From NCBI GenBank assembly GCA_025093985.1, contig JACAAK010000010.1, positions 211,501 to 275,500 on the forward strand: a stretch of DNA of 64,000 nucleotides, written 5' to 3'. A program made the translations under genes and the position numbers. A model generated the notes under the pieces. That model was given only the letters and a program-made list of their open reading frames with translations, was not told where the DNA came from and searched no databases. Each line of letters begins with the position of its first letter. Positions within the stretch are counted from its first letter, which is position 1. This DNA is from Calvatia gigantea (taxonomy: Eukaryota > Basidiomycota > Agaricomycetes > Agaricales > Lycoperdaceae). Below are positions 49,239-58,926 of the stretch, piece after piece.

Positions 49239-49447
49239 GGGACAAAACTGTTCCAATGTACTTAAAATATTAATTAATTAATAACTCCCCCAAAACAAAG
49301 GATTACATAATCATACTTTGCATATGATTAGATAAGATACTGGACTATCTACAATTAAATTAGGAAGTGCACAGCCACAGTAGTCCTTGAGTTATGAGCT
49401 GATCTTCTGAAAAGTTCAAAACATTGGAACGGTTTTGTCCCTTACTG
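49239..49447 (-). repeat. Right terminal inverted repeat of Tc1
   Basis: 209 bp, reverse complement of the left arm with a few differences. Motif copies at 49239-49258 and, inverted, 49422-49441. Confidence 0.9.
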
Positions 49448-49834
49448 TATGTATGCTTAAATACTAGAGGGACATCCAGTTGAATGGATGGAGTAACTAC
49501 GTGAAACATCCGATAGGAATGGCACGGTAGTTAATATGAGTCATGCTCGGAGATTGCTGGACAGGAATAGGTGAAACAGATACACAAGTAGATAGGAATG
49601 CAGGTGATAACAGAGTATGACTTGATCAGTGTAAAACTATAACACATGGTAGTCAATACAAGTCATACTCAGAGATTGCTGGACAATAATAGATGAAACA
49701 AGTGCACAAATAGAACAGAATGAAGATGAGAATGGAGATACAACATGATCAGTAGAAATCTACAACAATACCCCCTGATTAGGCTTCATGCCTCAGGAAG
49801 CTCGTTGAAGTCTCCATTGACTACTGTGGCAGTG

Positions 49835-50139
49835 TGTTATGGATTTCTACTGATCAAGTCATATTCTGTTATCGTCTACATTCCTATCTACCCATGCGCC
49901 TGTTTCACCTATTCCTGTCGAAGTGATCTCTGAACATGACTCGTATTAACTACCACACCATCCTTATTGGACATTTCATGTAGTTACCCCATCCATTCAA
50001 CTGGATGGTCTTCCTGTATTTAAGTGTATGTACATCCACTGTATTCAGTACACTTAACCACCTAGTTCTCTCCCCTTACTTGCCCTCAAGACTTAGCCCA
50101 AGCTGCAACCTGAGGTCTTATCAGACTAAGGTTGTAACA
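49835..50139 (+). repeat. 5' LTR of copy I, with promoter
   Basis: 305 bp, TGTTATGG to GTTGTAACA. TATTTAAG at 50017-50024, predicted RNA start ACACTTAACCA at 50050-50060. Confidence 0.9.
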
Positions 50140-50141
50140 TT

Positions 50142-50152
50142 TGGTTAAGTGT
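50142..50152 (+). promoter_or_regulatory. Primer-binding site of copy I
   Basis: TGGTTAAGTGT, 2 nt after the LTR, exactly complementary to ACACTTAACCA at 50050-50060. Both sites differ from other copies and do so together. Confidence 0.68.
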
Positions 50153-50220
50153 CTCCACCTCACTTTGCAGAGGAAAGAGTTGAAAAAGACTTGAACCATG
50201 ATGAACCCAGGAGCTGTTAT

Positions 50221-51372
50221 ATGAGCTTGAACCCCAATGAATACAGAGAACCTCAGCTTGAAGTCACAGACAATGAACAAGAAGAAGAACTTGTAACAGA
50301 TGAAGAAACTGACACATCAGATGAGGAGGTAGAGAACCCTGATGTACCTGCACCAGAACCAGTTGTAATCTCAGACAATGAACCCGGCAACATCACACAA
50401 GGAGTAAACCCAACAGGAGTAGAAGAAGTTATATCAGAACTTCTAAACAAACTCGACTTAGCAGAAGAAGAGTTAGAACAACTGGAGAACCAAGAAACTG
50501 AATCAGAATCAGGAGAATCAGATATGACTGACAACACCACACCTGCATCCAATACGAAAGGCCTCGTGCCCAACCCCAGATTTTTCAATGGGACTCATAT
50601 CAAATTTGACAACTGGTGGAGAGCCATGATGCTCTTCATGAAGTTTAACAAGATTGCAACAGCCAACAATAAAGCAATAGCAGTCTTGGCCAGACTGCAA
50701 GGAGGAACAGCAGGAGTATATGCAGCAATGAAAGCACTGCAAATATTGGAAGGAGAAGACTCAGTAGATTGGAAAGCCTTTGCCGAAGAATTCTGAAAGA
50801 CATTTTCTGATGATGCAATGAACGCCAAAGCTAAATGGCAGATCGAAAAATTCAAGCAGGGAAACTGCAACACAGCCAACTACCTTATCGAATTTGAAGT
50901 ACTCAAGAACAAAGCCCAAACTGATAGCAAGCATGCCATGTTCTTGTTAAGAAAGAACACCCATCAGGATATCATCTACACCATCACAGGTTACCCACCC
51001 AGTGCTTGCCCAGATACCTACTCTGAATGGAAGGAAGCTATACTAGCCATAGGACAAGGATATGAAGCATCCGAATACTGAGGAGATAAGAAGACCAATT
51101 CAGGGACCACCTATGGAGGAATGGGAGAACCTATGGAAATAGGCAGCAGATGTCATGTCTTTAATGCAAAAGGAGAGCCAAAATGCTACAATTGTGGTGT
51201 TTTCAGCCACATTGCCAAAGACTGCAAGAAACCCAAGGGGTTAACCTGCTACAACTGTGGAAAAATGGGTTACATTGCCAAAGTCTGCACTGCACTGAAG
51301 ATGGTACAAATCTGAGCAGTAGAAGAAACCAGCTCAGGAGAACAGAAGGATTTTTCCGAAGACTCCAAGTAG
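50221..51372 (+). pseudogene. gag: Gag of copy I, broken
   Basis: Start MSLNPNEYREPQ at 50221; an in-frame ATG at 50149 lies in the leader and lacks conservation. Stops at 50794-50796, 51079-51081 and 51313-51315 are TGA for Arg codons. Knuckles CYNCGVFSHIAKDC and CYNCGKMGYIAKVC about 51184-51290. GGATTTT at 51348-51354, native TAG 51370-51372. Confidence 0.9.
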
Positions 51373-51598
51373 GCACTGCCTTGCGAGTCAAGAAACTTGT
51401 ATCTAGAATCTCAGAAAAATATTACATGATTCCTCAGAAATGAAAGCATGAATTAAACCTGAAGGAAAACATACAAACTCCAAGGAAGAAAATTGTGGTC
51501 AACACTATTGTTGACTCAGGATGCACCATTAGCAGCATCAGCAAGAAACTTGTAGATGAAGAATGGATCCCCACAAAGAAGTTAAAACAAGAAATTAC
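51373..51598 (+). pseudogene. pol: Start of pol of copy I (protease), cut by B3
   Basis: Protease region with TIVDSGCTISSIS near 51505-51545, ending where the B3 LTR starts. No pol sequence of this copy follows. Confidence 0.85.
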
Positions 51599-51939
51599 TG
51601 TCAGGGCAATCTCTGATAGTCCCCCCAGACCGTCCCACAACTCTATGCTTTCACCCGCTCTCAGCCACATGGACATGAGTAACAACTGGAGACTCCAAAG
51701 GACAATGACAGACTTATGTACATAATGAAACAATAGAACAATGAATAGTAATACAGTATACATATATTAACCTGTACACCTGCAGGGACCCTTATCTGAT
51801 TCTCTAAGGATTCCCCCACAGGTATGTAGTCTACACAGCTGCTTGTAATACAACTAAGGATTCCCCTGCAGTTACCCGCTCATCCGCCTTGTGAGAGCTT
51901 CGCATCCCTGAGCTGCTTGGACTGCGGGCTGCCCTTACA
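51599..51939 (+). repeat. 5' LTR of B3
   Basis: 341 bp, TGTCAGGGCAATC to GCTGCCCTTACA. Primer site AGAATCAGAT at 51942-51951, complementary to ATCTGATTCT in the LTR near 51796. Confidence 0.9.
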
Positions 51940-52052
51940 GAAGAATCAGATCTCATGAGAGACCTGGTTGCCCACTGGGAATGACTCTGAGGAGTTCCCC
52001 TTGATCACCCCCTACCAGCTGACCCTGTCTCTACCTGCCTGGCCCACCCCCC

Positions 52053-53234
52053 ATGTTGGACCAGCCCCAGCTGCAACAGCAGTAGGGACAACCACAGCAG
52101 GATCAACCACAGCCAGCGCAGAGCATGTCTCCCTTGAAACAAATACTCACACAGCTGCAGAACAGCCTGCAGGAGGTGATAAATTGTCAGGCAGCATCTG
52201 AACTAAGAGTATATAAAACACTCTCATCCTTACAAGGTCAGATCAGTATAGTGGCTGCTGCAAATGCCCCTGCTCCCCATGCTCCACAACTTTCCACCGA
52301 CTACACCCCCACACCTTGGCCACACTCCACATCCACCTGGGCCAAAGTAGCCACCCCATCTGACTTCAATGGAGATCACTCCAGAGGTTGTGCATTCCTT
52401 AACTCCTGCTACATTTATCTTTGGTTGTGCAAGAATTACTTCAAGGACGAAGATGCCTAGATCCTGTGGGCATTGTCATACATGAAGAGCGGCCATGCGG
52501 CTAAGTAGACCGAGAATGTAATGCATTGGGAAGAGCAACACCCAGGGCAAACCCACTTCCTTGGTTAGGAAGATTTCTCCACTGAGTTCCATATGCATTT
52601 CTTCCCTGTAGACGCAGAAGCTACTGCAGTCAATATTCTAGAGGGCACAGGGTACTACCAGAGCAACCAGAATGTCGATGACTACCTTGACGACTTCCGC
52701 AACCTCATCATGGACTCAGGATACACTGACCTGAAGGTGGTAGTTGTGAAATTCTGGTGTGGGCTTCGGTTAACGATCTAGAACACAGTAGCTACCATGG
52801 TCTCAGGATGTCCCCAGGACAATGACGTAGAAGGTTGGTACACTGTGGCCCAATACATTGACCAGGTGAGGGCTGCCAACAATGCCTTCCAAGCCACCAC
52901 CTGCTCTAACCTGTCACTTCCAAAACCCAAACCCCTCTGTTCCCTTCCATTCCCACCGGTCACTGTCCCACCTCCACCTGTTCAGCCCACACTGTCTCTC
53001 AGCACCCCTGCACCTATGGAGGTAGATGTCTCTCACAAAACTGCTCCACTCCCCCTCACCTGCTATCATTGCAAGAAGGTTGGGCATGTCAAGGCTGAAT
53101 GTCCAATCAGACATAATATACGCCACTTGACTGTGGAGGAGGAAGATGACCTCCTTATGAGACTCCTGGCCAAGAAAGATGTGAGAAAAGCAGTAGACGC
53201 AGCTCAAGCAGCTGAAGAAGCAGATTTTCTGTAA
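52053..53234 (+). pseudogene. gag: Gag of B3, broken
   Basis: Homologous to B2 Gag. Stops replace Gln or Trp at about 52083, 52458, 52506, 52566 and 52779. CCHC knuckle CYHCKKVGHVKAEC near 53061-53102. The gag stop is TAA instead of TAG. Confidence 0.87.
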
Positions 53235-53628
53235 AGCAGCAAGTGGAGAGTGTACCCTTGCTGCAGAGTGTAAATAGGTTCAGTATACTACCCATAGACC
53301 AAATAGACGACCATTCACCCCCATTTGCACCTGAACCGAAAGCTGCACCACAAAAAACCCCTTCAACACCTCGCTGTCCTAAGTGGGAAAAGTGCCTCCC
53401 ACCCAAACCTGTCATAGCCACTCTAGACCAGTATGGAACTTTACTCATGCTGCAAGTAGAACTGGAAACTACAGACACAGCAGAACACCATGGAGTATAC
53501 ACTCTCATGGATAGTGGTGCAACTGGCTCTTTCATTGACTGAAATTACATGCAGACCAACAAACTCAATACCCACATGCTCTCCCACCTACTTGCAGTCT
53601 ACAATATTGATGGCTCAGAAAATGAGGC
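53235..53628 (+). pseudogene. pol: Start of pol of B3, cut by deletion
   Basis: Protease with LMDSGATGSFID near 53505-53540, here with the standard DSGA motif. The TGA after FID is shared with B1 and B2. The frame ends at the deletion junction GAGGC/CCCCC. Confidence 0.82.
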
Positions 53629-53953
53629 CCCCCAGACTGTTCTACAACCCAATGCCCTCACCTACACTTAGCTGCATGGACATAAATACCAACTGGAGAT
53701 CCTGACAGACAATGATGGACTTACATACATAATGAAACAATAAGACAATGGACAGTAGAGTAGTATATATCAACCTGTACACCTGTAGGGGACCCTTATC
53801 CAATTCTCTAAGGATTCCCCTGCAGGTATGTAGTCTGTACACATGATTGTAATATAACTAAGGATTCCCCCACAGTTACCCACTCAGCTGACTTCGCCTG
53901 CCTCACAAGAGCCTCGCATCCCTGAGCTGCTCAGACCACAGGTTGCCCTTACA
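53629..53953 (+). repeat. 3' LTR of B3, lacking its first bases
   Basis: About 325 bp beginning inside the LTR near the CCCCCTGGAC region and ending GGTTGCCCTTACA. TATATATC near 53762. Confidence 0.85.
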
Positions 53954-54906
53954 CCTCCCTCATCTACTCCACTCCAACCAGAATCTCATCTGCCCCTTTC
54001 TCTGAACCTGGCAACAGTTAGGCCTCCACATCTCATGACATCTGTTACAATCTAGCCACCACTCCTTTTCCTGCCCAAGGCCTACTTGAGGCACTCTTCA
54101 AGGACATCAGTAATACCACCAATGTAAAGCTCACCACCATTACAGCCCAAAACAAAAAGCTTAATACCAATCATCTCATCACTCTTACTACCACTTGCAT
54201 TACATTCACCAATATGTACACTGGTTTCAAAAATGCATCCTCCTTCACCAGCCAACACATTCCATCTATCTTCCATGCACTCTCTCAGCCATCCCTTACC
54301 CTATTAGAACAAACATGTATCAAAGGACTTCAAAGCAGAGTCTACTTGGCATTAGAAGTATTCAAACACCTCAATGTCACAGAAATATTTCTCAAATTGG
54401 CAGATATAGCTGTCAACATACTTGGACATGATAATACATCTAAAGACCCTAAAATTGAAAATCTCATCAACTAAGTCCACACCACCTTTAAAGACCTTTG
54501 CAACACTATCAAAACTACCAAAGCATCCATCCAAGCAGACATCCCAATGAATGAAGATGTCACTATATCAATGAAGGAAAAAGTCAATGCCCTTCACTAG
54601 TTCATTAAAACTATCACTCCACTACAGATTGTCTCAGTTTTTCTGCCACCTACCAGATACTACACTGTACTCCCATGTCAAGAGAAAGACCAACACTACT
54701 TGAACTTGATAGTCAGGAATTATTGGGAAAGCTCCACCACCACCAAGTTCCTATATAAAGGTGTTCCAGTCCCTATCCAATACAATAGAAGAAGCCACTT
54801 GCCTGTATTCTTTGTGTATTCCAATAATGGAAAGTTTCTTATTGATGCCACCAAGAAGGCCTTTACAGCAGCTGTCTTACACAGGGACTTTGATGAGGCT
54901 TCCTGA
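53954..54906 (+). pseudogene. Family 1 third ORF, diverged copy J, 5' end missing
   Basis: Starts at about residue 12 of the G protein and runs to its end. Clearly related (AQGLLEALFKDI, PPTRYYTVLPCQEKDQHY) but the most diverged version in the window. Stops near 54019, 54472 and 54598 replace Gln or Trp. The end has a frame change, so the terminal DELPEA is altered. Confidence 0.8.
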
Positions 54907-54932
54907 AGACATGAAGCCTAATTGGGGGGTAT

Positions 54933-55212
54933 TGTTGTAGATTTCCACTGTTCTCATTGCATTTCTGTTATCATCTCCATTCCATGTTATTCCTGTATAC
55001 ATTTCATCTATTATTGTCCAGTGTTCTCTATGTCTGACTCATTCTAACTGCCATACTATTCTTGTCAAATGTTTTATGTAGTTACTTCATCTATTTAACT
55101 GGATGTCCTCCTATATATAAGTGTACATACATTGTCATGTATTTGGTATACTTAACTACCTAGTTCTCTCCTCTTACTTGCCTTCAAGACTTAGCCTAAG
55201 CTACAACCTGAG
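54933..55212 (+). repeat. 3' LTR of copy J, cut by F
   Basis: 280 bp, begins TGTTGTAGATT and lacks about the last 25 bases, where copy F inserted (flank CTGAG). Clearly different from the 5' LTR of copy I, so J is not the other end of I. Confidence 0.8.
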
Positions 55213-55515
55213 TGTTATGACCTTAGTCTGATAAGACCTCAGGTTGCAGCTTAGGCTAAGTCTTGAGGGCAAGTAAGGGGAGAGAACTAGGTGGTTAAGC
55301 ATACCAAATACAGTAAGTGTATGTATGCTTAAATACAAGAAGGTCATCCAGTTGAATGGATGGAGTAACTACATGAAACATCTGATTACAATGGTGTGGT
55401 AGTTAGTATGAGTCATACTCAGAGATTGCTCAGTAAGAATAGACGAAACAGGTACATAGATAGACAGAATGCAGATGTTAACAGAGTATGACTTGATTGG
55501 TGGAAAACCATAACA
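55213..55515 (-). repeat. 3' LTR of copy F
   Basis: 303 bp, minus strand TGTTATGG to GTCATAACA; inserted in the LTR of J. Confidence 0.9.
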
Positions 55516-55523
55516 ATACTGCT

Positions 55524-57067
55524 TCATGCCTCAGGAAGCTCATCGAAATCACCATTGACTACAGCGGCAGTGAGGGCCTTCTTGGTAGCACCAATGAGAT
55601 ACTTTCTATCATTTGATCACACAAAGAAGACAGGTAAGTGGCTTCAGCCATCTTGATGGATAGGGACTGGGACACTGTTGAATGGGAACTCAGTGGTGGT
55701 AGAGTTGTCCCAGTAATTCTTGACTATCGCTTTCCAGTAGTGTTGGTTCTTTTCTTGGCCTGGTAGTACAGTGCAGAATCTTGTAGATGGGAGAAAAACT
55801 GATACTAATTGTGGTGGGGTGATGGTTTTGATGAAGCAGCAGAGGGAGTTGACTTCTTCTTTCATGAAGACAGTGGTTTCTTCGTCCATGGGTGTGTCAG
55901 TGCAAGTTGGGGGTGTGGGGTTTACTGTTTTGTGGAAGTTGGCAAGAGTGGTGTGAATTCTGGTGATGAGAGAGTCAATGTCAGGGTCTTCGGCTGACTT
56001 GTCTCATCTGAGCAAGTTCATTGCTACATTGGTGAGCTCTAAGAATATGTTGGTGATGTCAAGGTGTTTGAAGACTTCAAGGGCGAGGTCAATGTGGCTT
56101 TAGAGACTTGTTACGATCAGGTTACGCAGGATATCGGCCGAAGGTTAGCCGCCAGGTGACGTCGGGTGAGAACGTACAGAGTGGGTGAATTCAGATGAGT
56201 ACGAGATTTGGACTCAGTGGCTTCAACGTATGTGTTGTGCCTTCCTGCTGTTGTCGAAGTCCGTATTTCAGGAGGGAGTGGGGTCAGAGGGTCGGAGGAA
56301 CAGAGACAGAGAGGAACAGAATCAGAGGGCATAATCGTGGTCGATAATCAGACTAAGGATTTACAAGTGTGGGGACTAGGTTTATATACTAGTCTGAAAA
56401 GCGGGAAGTACGAAAGTAATGGTGAATGAAGAATGGATGGCCGCTGAGGGCGGCTGCCTAACAAGACACTGGAATCAAGTTTTAACTATAAGGCGATAGT
56501 GGAGAAGTTGAAGGGGATAGAGATTAATATAGAAAACAGGATATCAGACCGACTGACAGAAAGAATGAAGAGCAACCCAATGCAGCCGGACTAAGGTAAC
56601 GATGACTACGAGCGGGGGAAGCGGGTGAGAGCGGGTGAACGTGCGTGGGTCATGACAAGACTACAGACATGATCTTGTTCATTGGGAGTGAGGGTGGATT
56701 GGTCTAGGGCCCAGAAGATGGCTGGGATGTGTTGACTGGTGGATGAAGATGCATTGGTGAAACCTGCATACATGTCAGCAAAGGTTATGTAGGCAGTGGT
56801 GAGGGTGATGTGTCAGTTGATGACTAGATGTTTGTTTTGGGCAGTTATGGTTTCTATCTCGCTGTTGGTGGCTTTGTCGATGTCCCTTAGTAGGGTCTCG
56901 AGAAGTCCTTGTGCTAGGGATGACATGATGGCAAGGTTATAACAAGTACTTTGGGATGTGGGTGCTTGGCTGTTGCCTGGCTCTGGAAAGGGGATGGAAG
57001 AGATCATGGTTGGGGTGGAGTGGATGAGGGAGTTGATAATGACACAGTTGGCTTGGAAGGAAGGCAT
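55524..57067 (-). pseudogene. Family 1 third ORF, copy F, split by solo LTR
   Basis: 990 nt when the 549-bp LTR and 5-bp duplication are removed, 330 codons, starting MPSFQANC. Stops near 55618, 56007 and 56102. The ATG is in the pol frame, two codons after the TAG at 57074-57076. Confidence 0.83.
56109..56657 (-). mobile_element. Solo LTR, family 4, second copy
   Basis: 549 bp, reverse orientation of 44550-45097, TGTTACGATC to GGTCATGACA on the plus strand. Perfect AGACT duplication (56104-56108, 56658-56662). The two copies differ mainly by transitions, and this one keeps more CpG. Confidence 0.92.
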
Positions 57068-57388
57068 GTCTGGCTAGTTTCTTTGTCTGGATGACTTTTT
57101 GGATTTTCTACCCCCTTTTTTATGGGTATCCTCCAGATGCCTTTTTTGGTATTCTGCTATTGTGTCTTGAGTATTTGCTAAGTTTGATTCCACTGTCCAC
57201 ATATCATCTTCATTGCTATACCCCTTCCAGTGTACTAGGAATTGGTATCCCCATCCTCATTTTTGTTGTCCTCGGATCTCTTCCACCTTGTATTCTTCTT
57301 CATTGTTAATGATCACTGGTTCGGGTGCTGGTATTCTCCATTGACTTGGGAACATTGCCTTTTGCACCAGGGTTAACAGCTGTTCATT

Positions 57389-57696
57389 TGTTATGAGCTT
57401 CTTACCGATCATAACGAGTTCCATGCTATTCTGCATTCCTATGTCCTCTCGTACCTGTTTGATCTATTCTAGTCCAGCGTTCCCCGAGATATGACTCATA
57501 CCAACTACTACGCCTTAGTCGGACATTTCATGTAGTTACTCCATCCGTTCAACTGGATGACCTTAGACGTATTTAAGCATACATACACCCAACTGTATTC
57601 GGTATGCTTAACCACCTTCTGTTCTCTTTCCCTTACTCGCCCTCAAGACTTAGCCAGAGCTGCAACCTGAGGTCTAAACCGACTAAGGTTGTAACA
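57389..57696 (+). repeat. 5' LTR of copy G, with promoter
   Basis: 308 bp, TGTTATGAG to GTTGTAACA. TATTTAAG at 57570-57577, predicted RNA start ATGCTTAACCA at 57604-57614 (34 nt). Confidence 0.93.
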
Positions 57697-57698
57697 TT

Positions 57699-57709
57699 TG
57701 GTTAAGCGT
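57699..57709 (+). promoter_or_regulatory. Primer-binding site of copy G
   Basis: TGGTTAAGCGT, 2 nt after the LTR. It pairs with AUGCUUAACCA at 57604-57614 with one U-G wobble. The 3' LTR has ACGCTTAACTA at the same place. Confidence 0.65.
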
Positions 57710-57777
57710 CCCCACCTCACCTTGTAGGAGATAGAGTTGAAAAAGACTCGAACCACGACGAACCCAGGAGCTGTTAT

Positions 57778-58926
57778 ATGAGCTCGAACCCAGACGAATA
57801 CAGAGAACCCCAGCTCGAAGTAACAGACGACGAACTCGAAACCGACGACGAAACCGACACATCAGATGAAGAAGCAGAGAACCCTGAAGTACCTGCACCA
57901 GAAATGGTTGTAATAGACAATGAACCCGGAGACAACACACAAGGAGTAAATCCAACAGGAGTAGAAGCAGTTATATCAGAACTCTTCAACAAACTTGACT
58001 TAGCAGAAGAACAATTAGGACAACCAGAGAACCAAGACACAGAAACAGAACCAGAATCAGAAAACTCAGAAATGACGGACAATACTATGCCCACCACAGC
58101 ACCCAGTGCAAAGGGACTCGTACCCGACCCAGGGTTCTTCGATGGAACCCGAACTAAATTTGACGACTGGTGGAGAGCCATGACACTCTTCATGAAATTC
58201 AACAAAGTCATCATGGCAGACGACAAAGCCATAGCAGTCCTAGCCAGGCTGAGGGGAGGAACAGCAGGAGCATATGCGGCAATGAAAGCACCACAAATTT
58301 TGGAAGGAGAAGACTCCGTGGACTGGAAAGACTTTGCCGAAGAATTCAAACAAACCTTTTCGGACGACACCATGAATGCAAAAGCAGAATGGCAGATCGA
58401 AAAATTCAAACAGGGAAATAAGAACACGGCCAACTACCTCATTGAATTCGAAGTACTCAAAAACAAGGCAAAAACCGACAACCGACATGCCATGTTCCTA
58501 CTACGAAAAAATGCCCGACAAGACATTATCCACACTATCACAGGCTACCCCCCCACTGCCCGACCTGACACGTACCCAGAATGGAAAGAAGCCATATTAG
58601 CAGTCGGACAAGGATACGAGGCATCCGAATACCGAGGAGATAAGAAAACCAACTCGGGAACCACCTATGGAGGAATGGGAGAGCCTATGGAAATAGGAAG
58701 CAGGCGACATGTGTTTAATGCAAAAGGGGAACCGAAGTGCTACAACTGCGGAATATTTGGACACATGTCCAAGGACTGCAAAAAGCCCAAAGGTTTAACA
58801 TGCTACAACTGCAGCAAAATCGGCCACATAGCTAAAGCATGCACTGTGCCAAAGAAGGTACAAATCCGAGCAGTAGAAGAAGCCAAACCGGAGGAACATC
58901 AGGATTTTTCTGAAGACTCCGAGTAG
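57778..58926 (+). CDS. gag: Gag of copy G, intact
   Basis: 382 residues. Residues 1-110 are strongly acidic and low-complexity (MSSNPDEYREPQ start, many Glu/Asp); the capsid-like region (about 115-290) contains FFDGTRTKFDDWWRAMTLFM; two CCHC knuckles, CYNCGIFGHMSKDC and CYNCSKIGHIAKAC, are at about residues 321-334 and 342-355; the tail is acidic. It would assemble the particle and bind RNA. ATG 82 nt after the LTR. Ends TAG at 58924-58926; pol continues in the -1 frame. Confidence 0.93.
   Translation: MSSNPDEYREPQLEVTDDELETDDETDTSDEEAENPEVPAPEMVVIDNEPGDNTQGVNPTGVEAVISELFNKLDLAEEQLGQPENQDTETEPESENSEMTDNTMPTTAPSAKGLVPDPGFFDGTRTKFDDWWRAMTLFMKFNKVIMADDKAIAVLARLRGGTAGAYAAMKAPQILEGEDSVDWKDFAEEFKQTFSDDTMNAKAEWQIEKFKQGNKNTANYLIEFEVLKNKAKTDNRHAMFLLRKNARQDIIHTITGYPPTARPDTYPEWKEAILAVGQGYEASEYRGDKKTNSGTTYGGMGEPMEIGSRRHVFNAKGEPKCYNCGIFGHMSKDCKKPKGLTCYNCSKIGHIAKACTVPKKVQIRAVEEAKPEEHQDFSEDSE
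58902..58908 (+). promoter_or_regulatory. Candidate -1 frameshift site GGATTTT (copy G)
   Basis: CAG GAT TTT TCT GAA in the gag frame. After slippage the -1 frame here meets TGA at 58911-58913; copies A and I have CGA there, so the stop is a later C-to-T change and this copy could not make Gag-Pol by this route. Confidence 0.6.

Larger units (their letters stand above)
47843..49447 (-). mobile_element. Tc1/mariner element, intact
   Basis: 1605 bp, TA duplication on both sides (47841-47842, 49448-49449), ends CAGTAAGG/CCTTACTG, inverted repeats of 209 bp, and an uninterrupted DD34E transposase. It is the least damaged element in the window and must be younger than E. Confidence 0.95.
41093..49644 (-). 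mobile_element. Family 1 chromovirus, complete copy E, with two inserts
   Basis: Both LTRs, gag, pol and third ORF on the minus strand; perfect CATGG duplication. Inside are a family 4 solo LTR (44550-45097) and a Tc1 element (47843-49447). It inserted into the LTR of H, the same family. More mutated than C and G. Confidence 0.94.
47733..49644 (-). repeat. 5' LTR of copy E, split by Tc1
   Basis: 47733-47842 and 49450-49644 form a 305-bp LTR. The Tc1 element inserted at a TA about 14-16 nt downstream of TATTTAAG, thus between the TATA box and the predicted RNA start. Confidence 0.9.
40907..49834 (-). mobile_element. Family 1 copy H, fragment: 3' LTR and end of third ORF
   Basis: Removing E joins 40907-41092 and 49650-49767 into a 304-bp family 1 LTR (TGTTGTAG to GTCATAACA on the minus strand). 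Then 49768-49834 matches the end of the third ORF. Further parts are cut off by copy I at 49835. The E duplication CATGG (41088-41092, 49645-49649) proves the join. Confidence 0.85.
49835..51598 (+). mobile_element. Family 1 copy I, 5' part
   Basis: 5' LTR, primer site, gag and the start of protease, cut at 51598 by B3. It begins inside the third ORF of H (flank CAGTG). The rest of pol is missing; sequence after B3 belongs to a more diverged family 1 copy (J), so the original 3' end is not identified. Confidence 0.88.
51599..53953 (+). mobile_element. Family 2 copy B3, internally deleted
   Basis: Complete 5' LTR, gag and the beginning of pol, then at about 53628/53629 a direct jump into a family 2 LTR. 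RT, RNase H, integrase and the first LTR bases are missing. The flanks ATTAC (left) and CCTCC (right) do not match, and the right flank is a different place of a family 1 element, so a deletion or recombination involving two insertions is likely. Confidence 0.87.

Noticed and set aside
50149..50220. Longer gag start of copy I at 50149
   Set aside because: The added residues come from the leader, are not open in other copies, and the conserved start is at 50221.
57699..57713. tRNA-primed binding site in family 1 because the site starts with TGG
   Set aside because: The other two families have sites at the same offset without TGG, and the complement to the LTR start explains all three. A tRNA match was not tested, so this stays open.
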